Shown one piece after another: positions 10,776 to 21,783 of a stretch of 64,000 nucleotides of DNA; position 1 is the stretch's first letter; each line of letters starts with the position of its first letter. Both the position numbers and the translations under genes were made by a program. The notes beneath the pieces are model-generated. The model searched no databases, was not told the origin of the DNA, and worked only from the letters and a program-made list of their open reading frames with translations. This stretch comes from Ehretia macrophylla (taxonomy: Eukaryota > Streptophyta > Magnoliopsida > Boraginales > Ehretiaceae). Location of the stretch: NCBI GenBank assembly GCA_037974665.1, contig CM075765.1:17931648-17995647 (forward strand), read 5' to 3'.

Positions 10776-11715
10776 TATTATATTATAAGTTTCGTGATAT
10801 GATTTTATTTTGTTTTTTTGATAAATTTGTGGACTTCAAGCATTCACCAAATTTAACGTACGTGAATTTATTTTTGATTCAAATAGAGGTTTAGAATACA
10901 TCGCATTTTCGACTACAAAAATCAATGTGGGAATATTTTGCACTTAAAACAAAATTATACCACTAAATAAAATACCTAGTGATGTACGTGAATTTCAATG
11001 AATTTGAAACTCTAGTTGAATGAGTTCTAATTTTGATTTTAAAAATATTATGATTTTTTTAAGAGAATATACATATTGAATGTTTGAATTAATAAAATAT
11101 TTTAAATATCATTTATGCTACTCTTTATATTCTTCATGACGATAAAAGATAAAGGCAAGTTATTCATAATTGTCAATAATATTTTCTCCTTTCATGCACT
11201 AGAATTTAAATCAAAAGGTAAAGAAGAGACTAAAAAAAATTGTTTAACACTACGACAAATAATTGAAAGAAGTAGTTTTCAAAATATGATTTTTTTTTCT
11301 TTATATTTAAGGTATTGTCTAAAATCAATCATTCAAAAATACGCTAGACCGCAAATAATATGGTTGAGGGTTCAATTAGCATACATTTTTTTCCTTCTTA
11401 TCCCTCTATCTACATTGTTAGAGACATATTGGCAGTCTAACATTTAAATGTATGATTTTCACATTATATTTGAGATAAATCTCAATTTCTTGCTCTTTTT
11501 TGGCGTTGTTACCTTTTAACTATATATATATCATTTTCGAACTTTTGGATTTGTTAAGTCCAAATAATGTTATTTCCTTTTATGGATTTATGAAGAGTTA
11601 TTCTATTACCGTGACCCTAAAGAATAGTTTTGGAAGAAAATACCAAAGATTTTCATGTTACATCAATTATTGAATTTTCTTATAATAGAAGGGAAAAAGA
11701 ACTCCCCACCGCCAC

Positions 11716-11716
<1 letters not shown>

Positions 11717-11750
<34 letters not shown>
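11717..11750. repeat. Poly-C tract, about 34 C (D1)
   Basis: An uninterrupted C run follows CCGCCACA. The D2 counterpart at about 43065-43093 has about 29 C. Open frames across it are proline or glycine runs and are not genes. Confidence 0.9.
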
Positions 11751-12104
11751 TGGCCCCAAAAAAAAAAAAAATCACGCCTTGATGGAGCGCGTGTGTCTGG
11801 CGGAAAAGAAGATTCAAAGTCCAAAATAGAATCTTAGTAAAAAAGTCGTACAAGGAAAACAATCTAATTGGGTGTTTCAATGTGGCAATAGGGAGGCCCC
11901 ATGACTAGGAAACCGCAAACCCGCTGATTTATTGGACTTTTCCTTCCGCTTCACGTGCCGTTTAGAACAATGCTCCCCCACCACGCACTTCATTTTTTCA
12001 CGATTTTTTCCAAACTAATATTTCATGCTGTTTAAAATAGCTACAAAAGCTCGTAGTCATTAGATTAAAATATCTAATTTTATCTAATAAAAATATTATT
12101 TCTT

Positions 12105-12603
12105 GAGGAAATTGGACAAATAGTCCCCATTGTTTATAAATTTTGGACAAATAGTTCCTATTGTTTCACAAGTCATTCAGTTAGTCCCCATTGTTTGCAA
12201 AAGTTCTACAAATAGTCCCTATTATTTACAAAAGTCCCACAATTAGTCTCCATTGTTTGCAAAAGTCACTCAATTAGTCCCCATTGTTTGTAAAAGTCAC
12301 TCAATCAGTCCTCATTATTTACAAAAGTCACTCAGTTAGTCCCCAATGTTTGCAACAAACATTGGGGACTAACTGAGTGACTTTTACAAACAATGGGGAC
12401 TGATTGAGTGACTTTTGTAAACAATGGGGACTAATTGAGTGACTTTTGCAAACAATGGGGACTAATTGTGAGACTTTTACAAACAATAGGGACTAACTGA
12501 ATGACTTATGAAACAATAGGGACTATTGGTAAAACTTTTACAAACAATGGGGACTATTTGTCAAAAATTTGTAAACAATAGGGACTATTTGTAAAATTTG
12601 CCC
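12105..12603 (+). mobile_element. MULE-like foldback element with internal minisatellite (499 bp), D1 only
   Basis: It is flanked by a perfect 9-bp duplication, TTATTTCTT (12096-12104 and 12604-12612). D2 has the single empty site near 43443. The two arms of about 245 bp are inverted copies, each a chain of units around 30 bp with the core AGTCCCCATTGTTTGCAAAA (left) or its complement (right), meeting at about 12355. No ORF is present. A 9-bp TSD with long inverted arms fits a Mutator-like non-autonomous element. Confidence 0.85.
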
Positions 12604-12766
12604 TTATTTCTTCTATGTTTAATAGTTTAAAAGTTAAAATTATAATTATGATATAATTTTAGAATGTTAAAATAATTAAAAACACTTAAAGAGACAATCC
12701 TAATTCATGTCTTTCATTGTCAACATTTCTTGTTGGTTATATAAGAGTTGGATCAATTCTTACCAT

Positions 12767-13122
12767 TATAACGTTAAAATTTATCTCGCCAAATGCATAA
12801 ACTTCCACGACCAGTTACTTTTCTAACACTAGTACTTTTTTTTTTTTTTTTTTGTCAATTTTCTACGACTAGTACAGTTTCAAAGGCAATATTTTCAATT
12901 TGGCCCACACCTTGTAAAATTTGCTTCTAGAATATGGTCTCCGCTACAGTTCCTGAAAGTATGAGTTCACCACCCAAAGGTTCACTAGTTATGAATTATG
13001 ACACAGATGAGTACGACCAAGTGGCTGACAACACATCCACAATAAACATAAATTTATATGTTTCTCAAGTTATTCCAACTAAAATTATCCCTTAATTATT
13101 GAATGTTGATGTCTTGGTGGGG

Positions 13123-13154
<32 letters not shown>

Positions 13155-14755
13155 ACCCCTGAATCTTGAACAACAGATGCTGAATTTGCCTTATTATTTT
13201 GATAAAAATATTTTGCATTTTTAGTCTAAAAGACATTACTCAAAGTTGGAGAAAAAGGGGATGAGAGGTTCTGTTTGGCTTAACTTTGAAATTTTAGCTT
13301 TTGAACTATAAAATTTTGCTTTGGTTAGAAGCGATGCTCAACAAAAAACAGTTGACTATTTGGCCTGTATTAAAAATATTGAGCTTTTAAAAAATTTGAA
13401 GAAAATATTGTATTTTAAAAAATATAAAGGTGTATATTTAAAAAAGAAAAAGAAAACAGCTTCCAGCATTATATAAAAATAACTTCACAAAAGCTTATTT
13501 TAAAAAGCTCCAATTTGGAACTTCTTATTTTTCAATTTTTTTTCACCTTATGTTTTTACCTAAAAGCACTTTTTGAAATGGGTTAAACAGGCGAGATCAA
13601 CTTTTAACCTCACAAAAAATACTTTTAAATGTTAAAAAATTAGGCCAAACAAACTGATTTCTGGACTTTAGTAAGGTAAATTCATTATTGTATAAAAGAG
13701 GAAAAGAGATAGTAAAACATCTTTGCTCGTAAGTGGTGACATATATAGCATTAATAGACTGCCCCTCTTAAGGTATAGTACCATAGTTAGTTGCATATCA
13801 TGTTACGTTTTCTATGCTAAGACGTGATATATTGGTGGTTGTGAAGCAACTTCACAAACACAAATTATGGATAAATCTCCTTTTAATCATATATAAATTT
13901 ACAAAACAATAAAATAAATGATAAGCACGTGTGTCTTTATTTATATGTGAACACATAAGTTTTTATAAATAGAGTTTTTCTTTGTTTATGGGTGAATATG
14001 GCAATAAATAGTGAGTAGATGAAAAGATTCAAATCCATTTAAGAGATTTATTGATCACTTGACATTCTAGTGGCTTCCCTCATCATCTATATTCATGACA
14101 TTATAACTTCATTTTGGCAAACAAATATCATTACAATGATAATGCCAGTGTAAAGGAAAAGATTATCTAATACCCACCAACTTCTTAATATCTAATTATA
14201 ACTATGATGTTTCTCTCATTTGTCAATTAAAAAAAAAAAGTAAGTTTTTAGCTTCCATGAACTCCTCCAATTTCTACTCAAGCCCTCAAATGCATTGTTT
14301 AATGTTAAATAAAAGGATACCTTATACTAAATTACATGAATTTATGAAAAATTTAAACAACCAAAATTCCCAAAAAATATACTTATCAGCAAAATTCCCT
14401 AATAAGATTATCAAAGGCACTATATTTTCAACAAATCGGTGCTAACTGCGAATCATCTATTATTATTAAAAAAAATCCAACTCCTAATTTCTATGAAGTG
14501 GTCCACGTACTCAGATTTCATCAATCAATAATTTTTGTTTTCCCTTTATCATAAAACGACTAGCAAGTATTCTAAATCTATCTAACAAAAACATAAAAAA
14601 TGGAAAAATAACTTATGGGGCAAGTTTTGTAATGTCAAGAAGTTTTTGGACTGGCAGTGCATTTTCCTGGTAAATTAAAGTACCCTTTTATAAAATAAGA
14701 ATCCCTTTATCATAATATGACTAGTCAAGTATTCTAAATCTATCTAGTCAATTCG
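12767..14755 (+). repeat. First unit of a ~2-kb tandem repeat related to the GS1 upstream region (D1)
   Basis: The unit starts at ACCATTATAACGTTAAAAT and restarts at 14756. It carries GTATGAGTTCACCACCC (about 12959), a TA repeat (13123-13150), a MITE (13266-13655) and an AT-rich tail. The same unit is at about 43605-45760 in D2, and most of it occurs again, without the MITE, at 58838-60325 immediately upstream of GS1. The 62-codon frame at 14257 is kept in all three copies but with amino-acid changes, so I do not call it a gene. Confidence 0.8.
13266..13655 (+). mobile_element. MITE of the GGCTCTGTTTGGC family (D1 copy)
   Basis: Ends AGGTTCTGTTTGGC and GGCCAAACAAACT are inverted. Relatives lie at about 44272-44660 (D2) and 32030-32394. 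The third GS1-upstream unit lacks it at about 59212, so it entered one unit before the D1/D2 duplication. TSD not resolved. Confidence 0.65.
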
Positions 14756-14981
14756 TACCATTATAACTTTAAAATTTATCTGACTAAACGGGTCTTCAAA
14801 AACTTCCACGACCAGTTACTTTTCTAACACTAGTACTTTTTTTCTTCTTCTTCTTCCTTTTTTCTTTTTTTGTCAATTGTCTACCACTAGTATATTTTCA
14901 AAGGCATTAGTTTCAATTTGAACCACACCTAGTAAAATTTGCTTCTAGAATATGGTATCTGCTACAGTTCCTGAAGGGATA
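14756..14981 (+). repeat. Start of second tandem unit, interrupted by Tat element E1
   Basis: This repeats 12767-12955 (ACTTCCACGACCAGTTACTT, TTGCTTCTAGAATATGG, GCTACAGTTCCTGAA) and stops where the E1 LTR begins. In D2 the same break is at 45986, and the sequence resumes at 58838 beyond E2. Confidence 0.8.
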
Positions 14982-15672
14982 TGTCGAGGTTGGGAATCTC
15001 GCAGTCGAGGTTGGGAATCTCACAGTCGAGGTTAGACGGCTACGCCTGCCAAACTGGACTTTCGGGTCGGCTGCCGAGCTGAACTTTCGGGTCGGCTGCT
15101 TGACCTGCACATGAAAAGGGAAGGAAAAGGCGAGGTGACGACCCGGATTTTCCTTTCGGGCTTGCGAATGATTAGTATGTCCGAACTGGCAAGGTAGATG
15201 AAAGCATTAATGACGAGTTACCTCTCAAGTGAAGGGGTGGAGCTCTATTTACACTAAATTCGGATCTAACAGCATTTAATGCGGCGTAGCTTTATGTCCC
15301 ATCAGGGTTTTATGTCCATCAGAATAGCTGGCGCAGAAGTCGGGGTTTTCCTAGGTCAGCGTGAGGTCGGATCAGCATTCAGGTTGAACATTAGCTGAAT
15401 GGGTCGGCTTTCGCTTGGGGTTGGCTTACCTCAGCTCGGTGTGGGTAGCTTACCTCAGCTCGGGTTCCTCTCGTCAATCCCTCCCCTCCCCAAGTCGAGA
15501 TCGAGAGGGTGAGGTCTAGATTTGGGAGTTGTTCCCGAGCTGGAGGTTCTCGACCCTATCGGTGGAAGGAGGCCACGTCAGCAAAGCATGTCCCTCAGAT
15601 GGCTGACATATCACCCGATAATTATAACAAGATATGATGTTTGGGATTCTCGAGGCTGTTACAGTCATCGCC

Positions 15673-15680
15673 TATAAATA
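15673..15680 (+). promoter_or_regulatory. TATA box of antisense ORF promoter, E1
   Basis: TATAAATA within GCCTATAAATAGGGCC, about 240 bases before the ORF start, as in E0 and E2. Confidence 0.55.
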
Positions 15681-15920
15681 GGGCCCTGATGTCCTGAATT
15701 CATTTCACACTTCGCTTACGAAATTTGAAGAGCTTTCAGGTCGATAACCAGAGTGGTCGGACATTTGAGCTTGGCAAGCGCTTTGCTCGGCAAATTCAGC
15801 TCAGTGTTTAATTAGTTCGGAGTCAGTTAGCTCGGGTCATATTCCATAGCTAGAGTCGTTAGGTATGTCCCGACTCCTTTTAGATCATTCCTGTACGTAC
15901 ATTGTCATTTCATATACAGG

Positions 15921-16311
15921 ATGGGGAGGTCAGAATTAGAAGATTCCCAAGCGATGGAGGTGAGATCCTATGGTGAGGACGAGAGTTCGTTGAGCTCAGA
16001 ATCCACCTAGGATAGGGGTCGAGGTGATGACAGCTCAAGCGCGTCTCGAGGATCAGTCCGGCGACCCGAGCCCAGAGATAGTGATGAGGACTGCCAAGTT
16101 ATTAGGGTCAGACTGGTGTAGGAAGAGGCCGAGATAGATCCTTCGGCCGACCTGAGAGATTTGGGAGATCAAGAGGATGGGTCCCCACTGAACCGGTTAG
16201 AGGGGCTCAAGCTGCCACAAGAGTACTTAGCTGGAGTTTCTGCGGCGGAGCCGATTGAAGCTGTCCTAGTGAGGGCAGTCCACCCCTAGAGCTCGGCCAC
16301 GGCCAGTGTTT
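15921..16311 (+). pseudogene. Truncated antisense ORF of Tat element E1
   Basis: It starts ATGGGGAGGTCAGAATTAG and matches the acidic, Ser-rich N-terminal part of the E0 protein. Stops interrupt it: a TAG after GAATCCACC near 16008, one after CTGGTG near 16119 and one after CACCCC near 16287. The last two are also present in E2, so they predate the duplication. The globular part is missing. Confidence 0.75.
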
Positions 16312-17470
16312 GCTTATCAGTATGCTTAATGATCACACCCTAATTTAAAGTGGAAGATATTCTCAATTAAAAGAGAAACACCGATTGTTTTATTTCCCTC
16401 AAAAGAATGTTTGACTGAGATATAAATAACTATAAGGAAAAATATTCGCTCAATCTATTGGACCGTCAGTCTAAGAGATACATGAGGTGCGCCCCATACC
16501 ATGTGAGTGAGACTGACCGAAGAGTCTCTCTAACTAAAATGGTTGACATCATTACATGCGTACGAAGTGCAAGTTCCAAATCCAATACTTAGACAAATTA
16601 AAAGAGTTTGTTTTTTTATTTTTATTTTGGTAGAGACAAATTAAGAGAGTTGATTATTGATATAATGTGGAAGTGATAAGGAGCATTGCAGATCGCATAT
16701 CAGGAATGGTTTTCAAATATTTTAAGATTCAAGACAAGCCACTCTTTTCAATTCACTTTACCAACCAAATTTTGCAGTCAAGAAACCAAACCAAAAAAGG
16801 CATTAATATACTATTATACTCTCAAAAAAATTATGTTATTGATATTCAACTAGTTGTAAAAAGTAAAATGTATTTCAAATATCGTCCTTTACTTTCAGTT
16901 ATGATTATATATGGGCAAACAAGTGTCCAAATGAAAAACTTTTCTCCATGAAAATATTACCTCTACAATTTGAGACAACCAAACCCAAACATACTAATGA
17001 GGTACTTGATCCAAACCAACTAAGAGAAGACATGTGTTCAATTCCAAGTCTTTGTACATTAAAAAAGGGAGTATATCACTAAAAAAATATTACATCTTGG
17101 CAAATATAAGACAATAATAATAAAAAATTATAAGAACCTTTTCAAGTTATGTCTTCAGAACGTACTTAAAGACTGTATCTTCCTAATTTTAAAAGACCGC
17201 CCTTGGAATAATGATCCTCTCTCCTAAGCTCATTCCCTACCCCGCGATTACCTCCACATCATTATAAATGCCTCATTTTTTTAGCCAAAAAAAATAACGC
17301 AATTCCTTTTAACTTTTTCTTGTTTTTCTTCATTCTGAACCCTTTTCTAAACCAAAAAATAACATATTTCCAAATCACATAACTCCTTTTAACTTTCTTT
17401 TGATTTTCTTCACTTTGATCATCACTTTTCACCTTTTACTACATTATTGCCTACTATTTAAATTGCCACA
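16312..17470. other. Anonymous AT-rich DNA right of the D1 breakpoint
   Basis: No domain, repeat or splice-bounded frame was recognised. The 94-codon frame at 16667-16951 has no recognisable family and a composition typical of AT-rich filler. The left end of the neighbouring CACTA element could lie here; CACTAAAAAAATA at about 17071 was considered but does not match the right terminus well. Confidence 0.4.
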
Positions 17471-17900
17471 TGTTACTAATTATAGCAATCTATGATAAGC
17501 AGTTCTTGTTTGAACAAGTAAAGCATTCTTTTGGGAGAAACTCCAGCCAACATAAAGCAATTTATGCTAGGCATGAAATATATTAGCATGCACGTAAAAT
17601 GATAGTTCAATAAACATCTTTCTAAAAAATTGGTTTTATCTTGCATCTTCCAACTACACAAACTATTAGGCCACATTTCTATTCTAAGAACCTTTTTCCT
17701 CATAAGTATTTCCTTCGTAAAAACATGAGCACATCAAGCCCCAAAATCTTCTATATCTATGTTTCGTAATGATGCACACAGTTCTTTTATATCCAAAATC
17801 TGACAAATATCTGATATACAATGAATTAATTGACCATACAAGGATAAGTTCAAAAAAAATATATATATAGAAAGTGAGGAATAAAGATAAAACTACTCAC

Positions 17901-18035
17901 CAGCGTGTATGAGCCACTGACATTGAACTTTTTCATGATTTTTACAAAATGTGGAAAACTAGAAACAAAAGATTGTGCCGCTAATTTTTCTTCAGGTGCA
18001 AACTTCATTGACATACAACCTTTGGCTTGAGAACC
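17901..18035 (-). pseudogene. B3 DNA-binding domain (REM-type) exon fragment
   Basis: One minus-strand frame reads SSFPHFVKIMKKFNVSGSYT just before a GTGAGT donor at 17900. This resembles the beginning of the B3 domain in REM-type plant transcription factors (phenylalanine-rich start, F-x-K-I-M core, SGSYTL strand). Upstream residues KFAPEEKLAAQSFV fit the linker before such a domain. The remainder of the domain was not found downstream. It is on the same strand as the EXO70- and RPN1-like pieces. Recognition is from memory of the family; a search would settle it. Confidence 0.5.
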
Positions 18036-19079
18036 CTATTTGTGGAGAAAGCTATCTTTTTTCTGGACATCTATTCCAATTTTGCAATTCAGATTGTTCA
18101 GTAAAGCAACACATATAGTAAAAGCAAGATAAAAATGAGATTGCTCAAATGGAAGTGATGTATATATATCACCTGATTCTCGGTTGCAAATTTTTTACAA
18201 GGAGTATAGTGCAGAACTCAAATCAGATCCCTTCTTATTTGAGATCTCAACATCTGTCGCTTGCTGCAAATATATGTTATGAGAATTTCTTTTCAATTTC
18301 TTGGTCCTGCATCTAGGTATTTTATGTGAAGTAGCAGTACACCCATTTAATTGGCTTTTCATGAACCAACTTATAACTAGATTGAGGTCAGCTTAGAGGC
18401 TAATGACACAAAGTTACAAATGGAAGACACAAAAAGTGTATACGACATACTACCCCATATACAAGAGGGTTGAGGTCACTTGATTCTCAGAACTAGTGCA
18501 GCGTGGTGCCTGAATTTTAGCAGGAAATATTAGGTAACAAAACCCATTGAGATGGCAACATTCTAGAACACGAGAAAATTTTTCCCGTTAGTTTGACGAG
18601 AAGACCAAAGTAGAGGGGTGAAGGACCTTGTTGACCAACAACAACAGAAAAGACTTTATGCATGTCCTCTTTGAGGACTGCAAAGTGCTTCTTTGATTTC
18701 TTTTTCTTTTTCAAAAAATGCAAAGGCTCTTTGTGCAATAATAGAGATTAACTAGTATAAGTCTCCCAAGAATGAATGTAGTTTTTGAGCTATAGCAATC
18801 ATAGATTTTGGATATGTTTCAGCCTACTCAGCAAAAGCTTCGAGATGATCTCAAATATGAAATTGCAACAATTGATAGGACGAAATCCTTTATAGATGAT
18901 GAGTTCTTCACCTTTGAAACCAAGGTCACGTAGGTAAGATTCAACACTGGTCTGCAATTGACATTGAAGTACCAGAGGTCACTACTGGTAAGTAGCAGAA
19001 AGTCGCACAAACCAAGATGATGAATGCTAAATTTTGGTAAGGAGAAGCATAAAGAGCTCGAGGAGTTTATAAGTCGAAC

Positions 19080-19175
19080 CTGATGAGAAACATCAAATTG
19101 GGCCAAGATGACCTCTGCAGCCTTCAAAGTCCTGTCAATATTTTCTTGAGCCTTCCAAATGGCATGTGTCCTAAT
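19080..19175 (-). pseudogene. EXO70 (exocyst subunit) exon fragment
   Basis: The 96-nt segment encodes 32 residues, IRTHAIWKAQENIDRTLKAA followed by EVILAQFDVSHQ. This closely resembles the conserved N-terminal part of plant EXO70A proteins (the RTHAIRKAHENIDKTLKAAE region). It is bounded by a GATTGTAG acceptor and a GTTCGA donor at positions where a real exon could end, and its frame is open. No neighbouring EXO70 exon was recognised on either side, so this is an isolated exon, not a gene. Exocyst EXO70 helps tether secretory vesicles; this fragment cannot do so alone. Confidence 0.75.
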
Positions 19176-20008
19176 CTACAATCAGCGGATTGAATAGAGA
19201 TTAAGAAAGAATCCCAACTGGCCGATGCAATTGAAGTTTAGAAATGAAAAAACATCCATGAAATCAAAATTCAGCTATAAGCAAATCACATCAAATATAA
19301 AATCACCAAGAAATAAATTTTAAAACCAGTAATTCTTTGTACCTATGCTCAGCTTAGTATTCATTGGATTAGAAAATATATATATATAATTTCAAGAAAA
19401 ACCACTAAATTAACAAAGTTAAACTATTCAAATCAACCCAAATTTGCTTCCTTTTTCCTCTTTAAAATATCATATTAAATAAAAGTTAGATGCTATAAAA
19501 CTAAAGTTGACAGGAAGTAGATCCAAAATCAACACTTGGGTTCTTTCCTATCAAACAAACTCCAAAAAACAAAAAAAGACCCCAAAAAATAAATCTTTTT
19601 TACTTCTTTCAAAAGATTCATATTTTTTTTTCAAAACCCACAAAGAGAACTTCAAAAAGAATCAAATAAATGACAAGAACAAAAAAAAAAAGAAAATTAA
19701 ACTTTGTAGAGTGTAACAATGCAATCTTAAGGCATAATAAAAACGCCAACCCCATCTTGGTTTTACCTCTACCACAAATCACTCAGCACTTGTCAAAAAT
19801 TGAACAATCAATCAGCAAATTATGCTAAAAATTACAAAAATATATTAGTGCGATTGCATCCTCAAACTCAAATACATTAAACTACTTGGTTACATACCAA
19901 CACAATGTAATAATATAAGAAATAATTCTACTCAAGCCTAAATATGTAGCTATAGAAGCCAATTGATTCATCTGATTGTTGATAAGATAACAAAAACAGG
20001 AATGTAAC

Positions 20009-20079
20009 CTAGAATTGGGGTCCTGAACTCTCTCGACATACAACTCCAACTACTGCTTCAAAGTCAAATCCTCATCTGA
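20009..20079 (-). pseudogene. RPN1 (26S proteasome non-ATPase subunit 2) exon fragment with stop
   Basis: The frame reads SDEDLTLKQ, a TAG stop, then LELYVERVQDPNS. It matches the conserved N-terminal stretch of plant RPN1 (SEEDLALKQQLELYVERVQD), with Gln changed to stop. It is bounded by a TTGATGTAG acceptor and a GTTACA donor, and lies 0.8 kb upstream of the EXO70 piece on the same strand. The surrounding protein is absent. Confidence 0.6.
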
Positions 20080-20165
20080 CTACATCAATCAAAGAATAAC
20101 CGAAAAAAAATCCTTAATTTCCACTTACTAACAATTACAAAGCACCAATTTTTTCTGATTCTTGC

Positions 20166-20307
20166 CTATATTCCTCTTATCATATACAAAAACAGCTTAA
20201 ATTTGAAAAAATGAAGAAACCCTAAATCAAAATTGAAATCATTGATTTCATATTCAGAATAGAAAAACATACAAATAAAACTCATATATTCACATACCTT
20301 CACACGT

Positions 20308-20361
<54 letters not shown>

Positions 20362-20525
20362 TCCCTTCCACTTAAACATCTATGAAGAATTAAGCCATCG
20401 CGTGAGGGTTCAAACTTGACAGTGATGGACGAAAGCTTAGTATCAAAGTGAAACAAGAAGGACAACTCGTCACACTGTTGATCAATGCCGACGCCATTAT
20501 ATTGCAGCGGTGGAACCCTAGCCAT
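20166..20525 (-). other. Unrecognised open frame with TA-repeat tail
   Basis: The first 55 or so codons (MARVPPLQYNGVGIDQQCDE onward) use varied residues and non-repetitive DNA, so they could be the start of another captured exon. After that the frame runs through a (TA)24 repeat and becomes alternating Tyr-Ile. I cannot assign a family to the first part. Confidence 0.3.
20311..20360. repeat. (TA)n microsatellite, about 24 units
   Basis: A perfect TA run lies inside the CACTA-associated region. Confidence 0.9.
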
Positions 20526-20639
20526 CTATTGCATTAGCTGCTGCTGAGTATAGTTTTGGGGTTTTAGTGTATGTGTGGCATGTGAGAGAACAGGGAGAAT
20601 AGAGATGAGAATTTTACAAAAATAAAGTTAGTAAAGCTT

Positions 20640-21163
20640 TTTCCCTTTTTTTAATTACATATATGACGCGTCAAATTTGCCACAAAACTGATATTATTGT
20701 GCTGTTCGTCACCAGTTTGTCATAAAACTAAATATTTATTCCCGCCTATAAATTGGTGTCGTCACAAACATGTAGCCTTTATACCACGCAATTGCGACAA
20801 AATTTACTAATTTGTAATCTTCATCACATATTCGTCACAAAACTTAATTCGTCACAAAATTGTAGCTTTTTACCCATGAAATTGTGAAGATATTATCTAA
20901 TTTTTAAAATTTGTCATAGATTCGTCACAAAATTTGCGTCAACTTTATGACGCTATTTTTTCCCCGCTTGGTAAAATAGAATCGTCCCAAAATTGTCGCA
21001 ATTTGTGACGAACTTGTGACGTATTATAATGCCCGTCACATAATCGTCATAAATTCCACATAATTTGAGCGTCAAAAATTTTTGTAGCAAATTTGTCCCA
21101 ATTTTGTGATGATTTCCTATTCGTCACAACATTTTGTCACAAATCAGCTTCTTTTTTGTAGTG
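20640..21163 (-). repeat. CACTA subterminal repeat region and terminus
   Basis: There are more than ten imperfect copies of CGTCACAAA or its complement, ending in TTCTTTTTTGTAGTG at 21163 (CACTACAAAAAAGAA on the minus strand). ATC follows and could be the 3-bp target duplication. No partner was found. Confidence 0.75.
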
Positions 21164-21336
21164 ATCCATCCAGATTGCTTTAATGTATACAAAGATCTTT
21201 GTAATTTGATCAAATACATTTCTTGGGATTTTAAATTGCATGTTTCAAGCATATTTAGTCCTTCAGGGACTTCTATATAAATATCTCTATCAAGTGATCT
21301 ACAAGGGTATATTGTTACCATATTCATAAGACGCAT
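21164..21336 (-). pseudogene. Copia reverse transcriptase fragment
   Basis: The frame contains MRLMNMVTIYPCRSLDRDIY and IKLQRSLYTLKQSGW. This matches the RVT_2 region of plant copia elements (MDVVTAYL, LYGLKQSGR). The polymerase YVDD motif would follow but is lost at the CACTA junction. Confidence 0.75.
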
Positions 21337-21588
21337 ATGAAGTCCTTTTAAAAAATTTCAGACTCATAAATATAATTGCATCAACCACAAGAGAATATAT
21401 CTCGTTATTATTTCAATTTCAAGGTATAACTGCATAGTGCACTAGCCCATTCCTTGCTTATGTTATCCTATCTAAGTAGTTTAGGAGCTAGCCAACTACT
21501 GATACATTCCTTGAACTTTGTAAACAATATGAGATTGTTTCATTACGCTTCCCCTCAATCCCATATATGCACAAAGGTGTATGGACCT

Positions 21589-21783
21589 TCATGGTCCAAA
21601 AACTTCACATTTTGCAAGCGAATTTAATTCTGCCTGGATTGCGTCTTTCCATTTTGGCCAATCATTTCTAAGTAGATATTCTTGAACGGACTTGGGTTCA
21701 AGTTCCTCGCTTTCTTTCATCAAATCAATAGCTACTGCATATACAAATATTTGATCATGATCAATTTTTTTTTTCGGTTCCAT
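21589..21783 (-). pseudogene. Copia pol fragment (integrase to RT junction)
   Basis: The end reads NDWPKWKDAIQAELNSLAKC followed by EVFGP. This is the conserved block just before the copia reverse transcriptase. The part before it, around ENNEISLGYITTG, also fits this family. Stops and frame changes separate it from the 21164-21336 fragment. Confidence 0.7.

Larger units (their letters stand above)
2935..16311 (+). repeat. D1: left copy of a large direct segmental duplication
   Basis: D1 aligns by eye with D2 (35660-47265) across its whole length in the same order and orientation, with scattered base changes and copy-specific insertions. The homology includes the end of a hAT element, about 12 kb of AT-rich non-coding DNA, a ~2-kb unit repeated from the GS1 upstream region, and the head of a Tat element (E1). 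It ends at 16311, where E1 stops abruptly while E2 continues. Copy-specific insertions in D1 are at 4224, 6596, 8961 and 12105. Apart from the elements listed separately I see no gene in D1. The open frames are short, AT-driven and not conserved with D2. Confidence 0.9.
14982..16311 (-). mobile_element. E1: truncated Tat retrotransposon at the same site as E2
   Basis: The LTR is 14982-15476 (TGTCGAGG to CTCGTCA on the plus strand; in element orientation, minus, this is the 3' LTR). It contains a 22-bp internal duplication near 14983-15025 not seen in E2. Then come the polypurine tract complement, the antisense-ORF promoter and the first ~390 bases of that ORF, after which homology to E2 stops at 16311. 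The flank GAAGGGATA corresponds to GAAGGTATG before E2, so E1 and E2 are one insertion copied with the D segment. Everything from the rest of the antisense ORF to the 5' LTR is absent. Confidence 0.85.
17476..21163 (-). mobile_element. CACTA (En/Spm-like) element region with host-gene exon fragments; left end unresolved
   Basis: On the minus strand the element opens with CACTACAAAAAAGAAGC at 21163. This is followed by about 500 bases packed with direct and inverted copies of TTTGTGACGA / CGTCACAAA motifs (20640-21160), the usual subterminal architecture of CACTA transposons. Downstream on the same strand are three short exon-like pieces with splice borders: RPN1-like (20079-20009), EXO70-like (19175-19080) and B3-like (about 18035-17901). 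No transposase was recognised. The opposite terminus and TSD were not found, so the left limit is arbitrary. The right terminus sits inside a copia reverse transcriptase frame. Confidence 0.55.

Noticed and set aside
11655-11880. Proline-rich and glycine-rich frames across the poly-C tract
   Set aside because: The composition comes from the homopolymer. The D2 counterpart at 42978-43226 is frame-shifted by the different run length.
14257-14445. 62-codon frame MNSSNFYSSPQMHCLMLNKR..., also at 45262 and 59875
   Set aside because: It is present in three copies because the whole unit is duplicated. Several of the differences change the amino acid, and the third copy diverges in its second half, so there is no sign of coding constraint.
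17068-17085. CACTAAAAAAATA as left terminus of the CACTA element
   Set aside because: It shares only CACTA and an A-run with the 21163 terminus. The flanking bases (TAT against ATC) do not make a target duplication, and no subterminal repeats follow.
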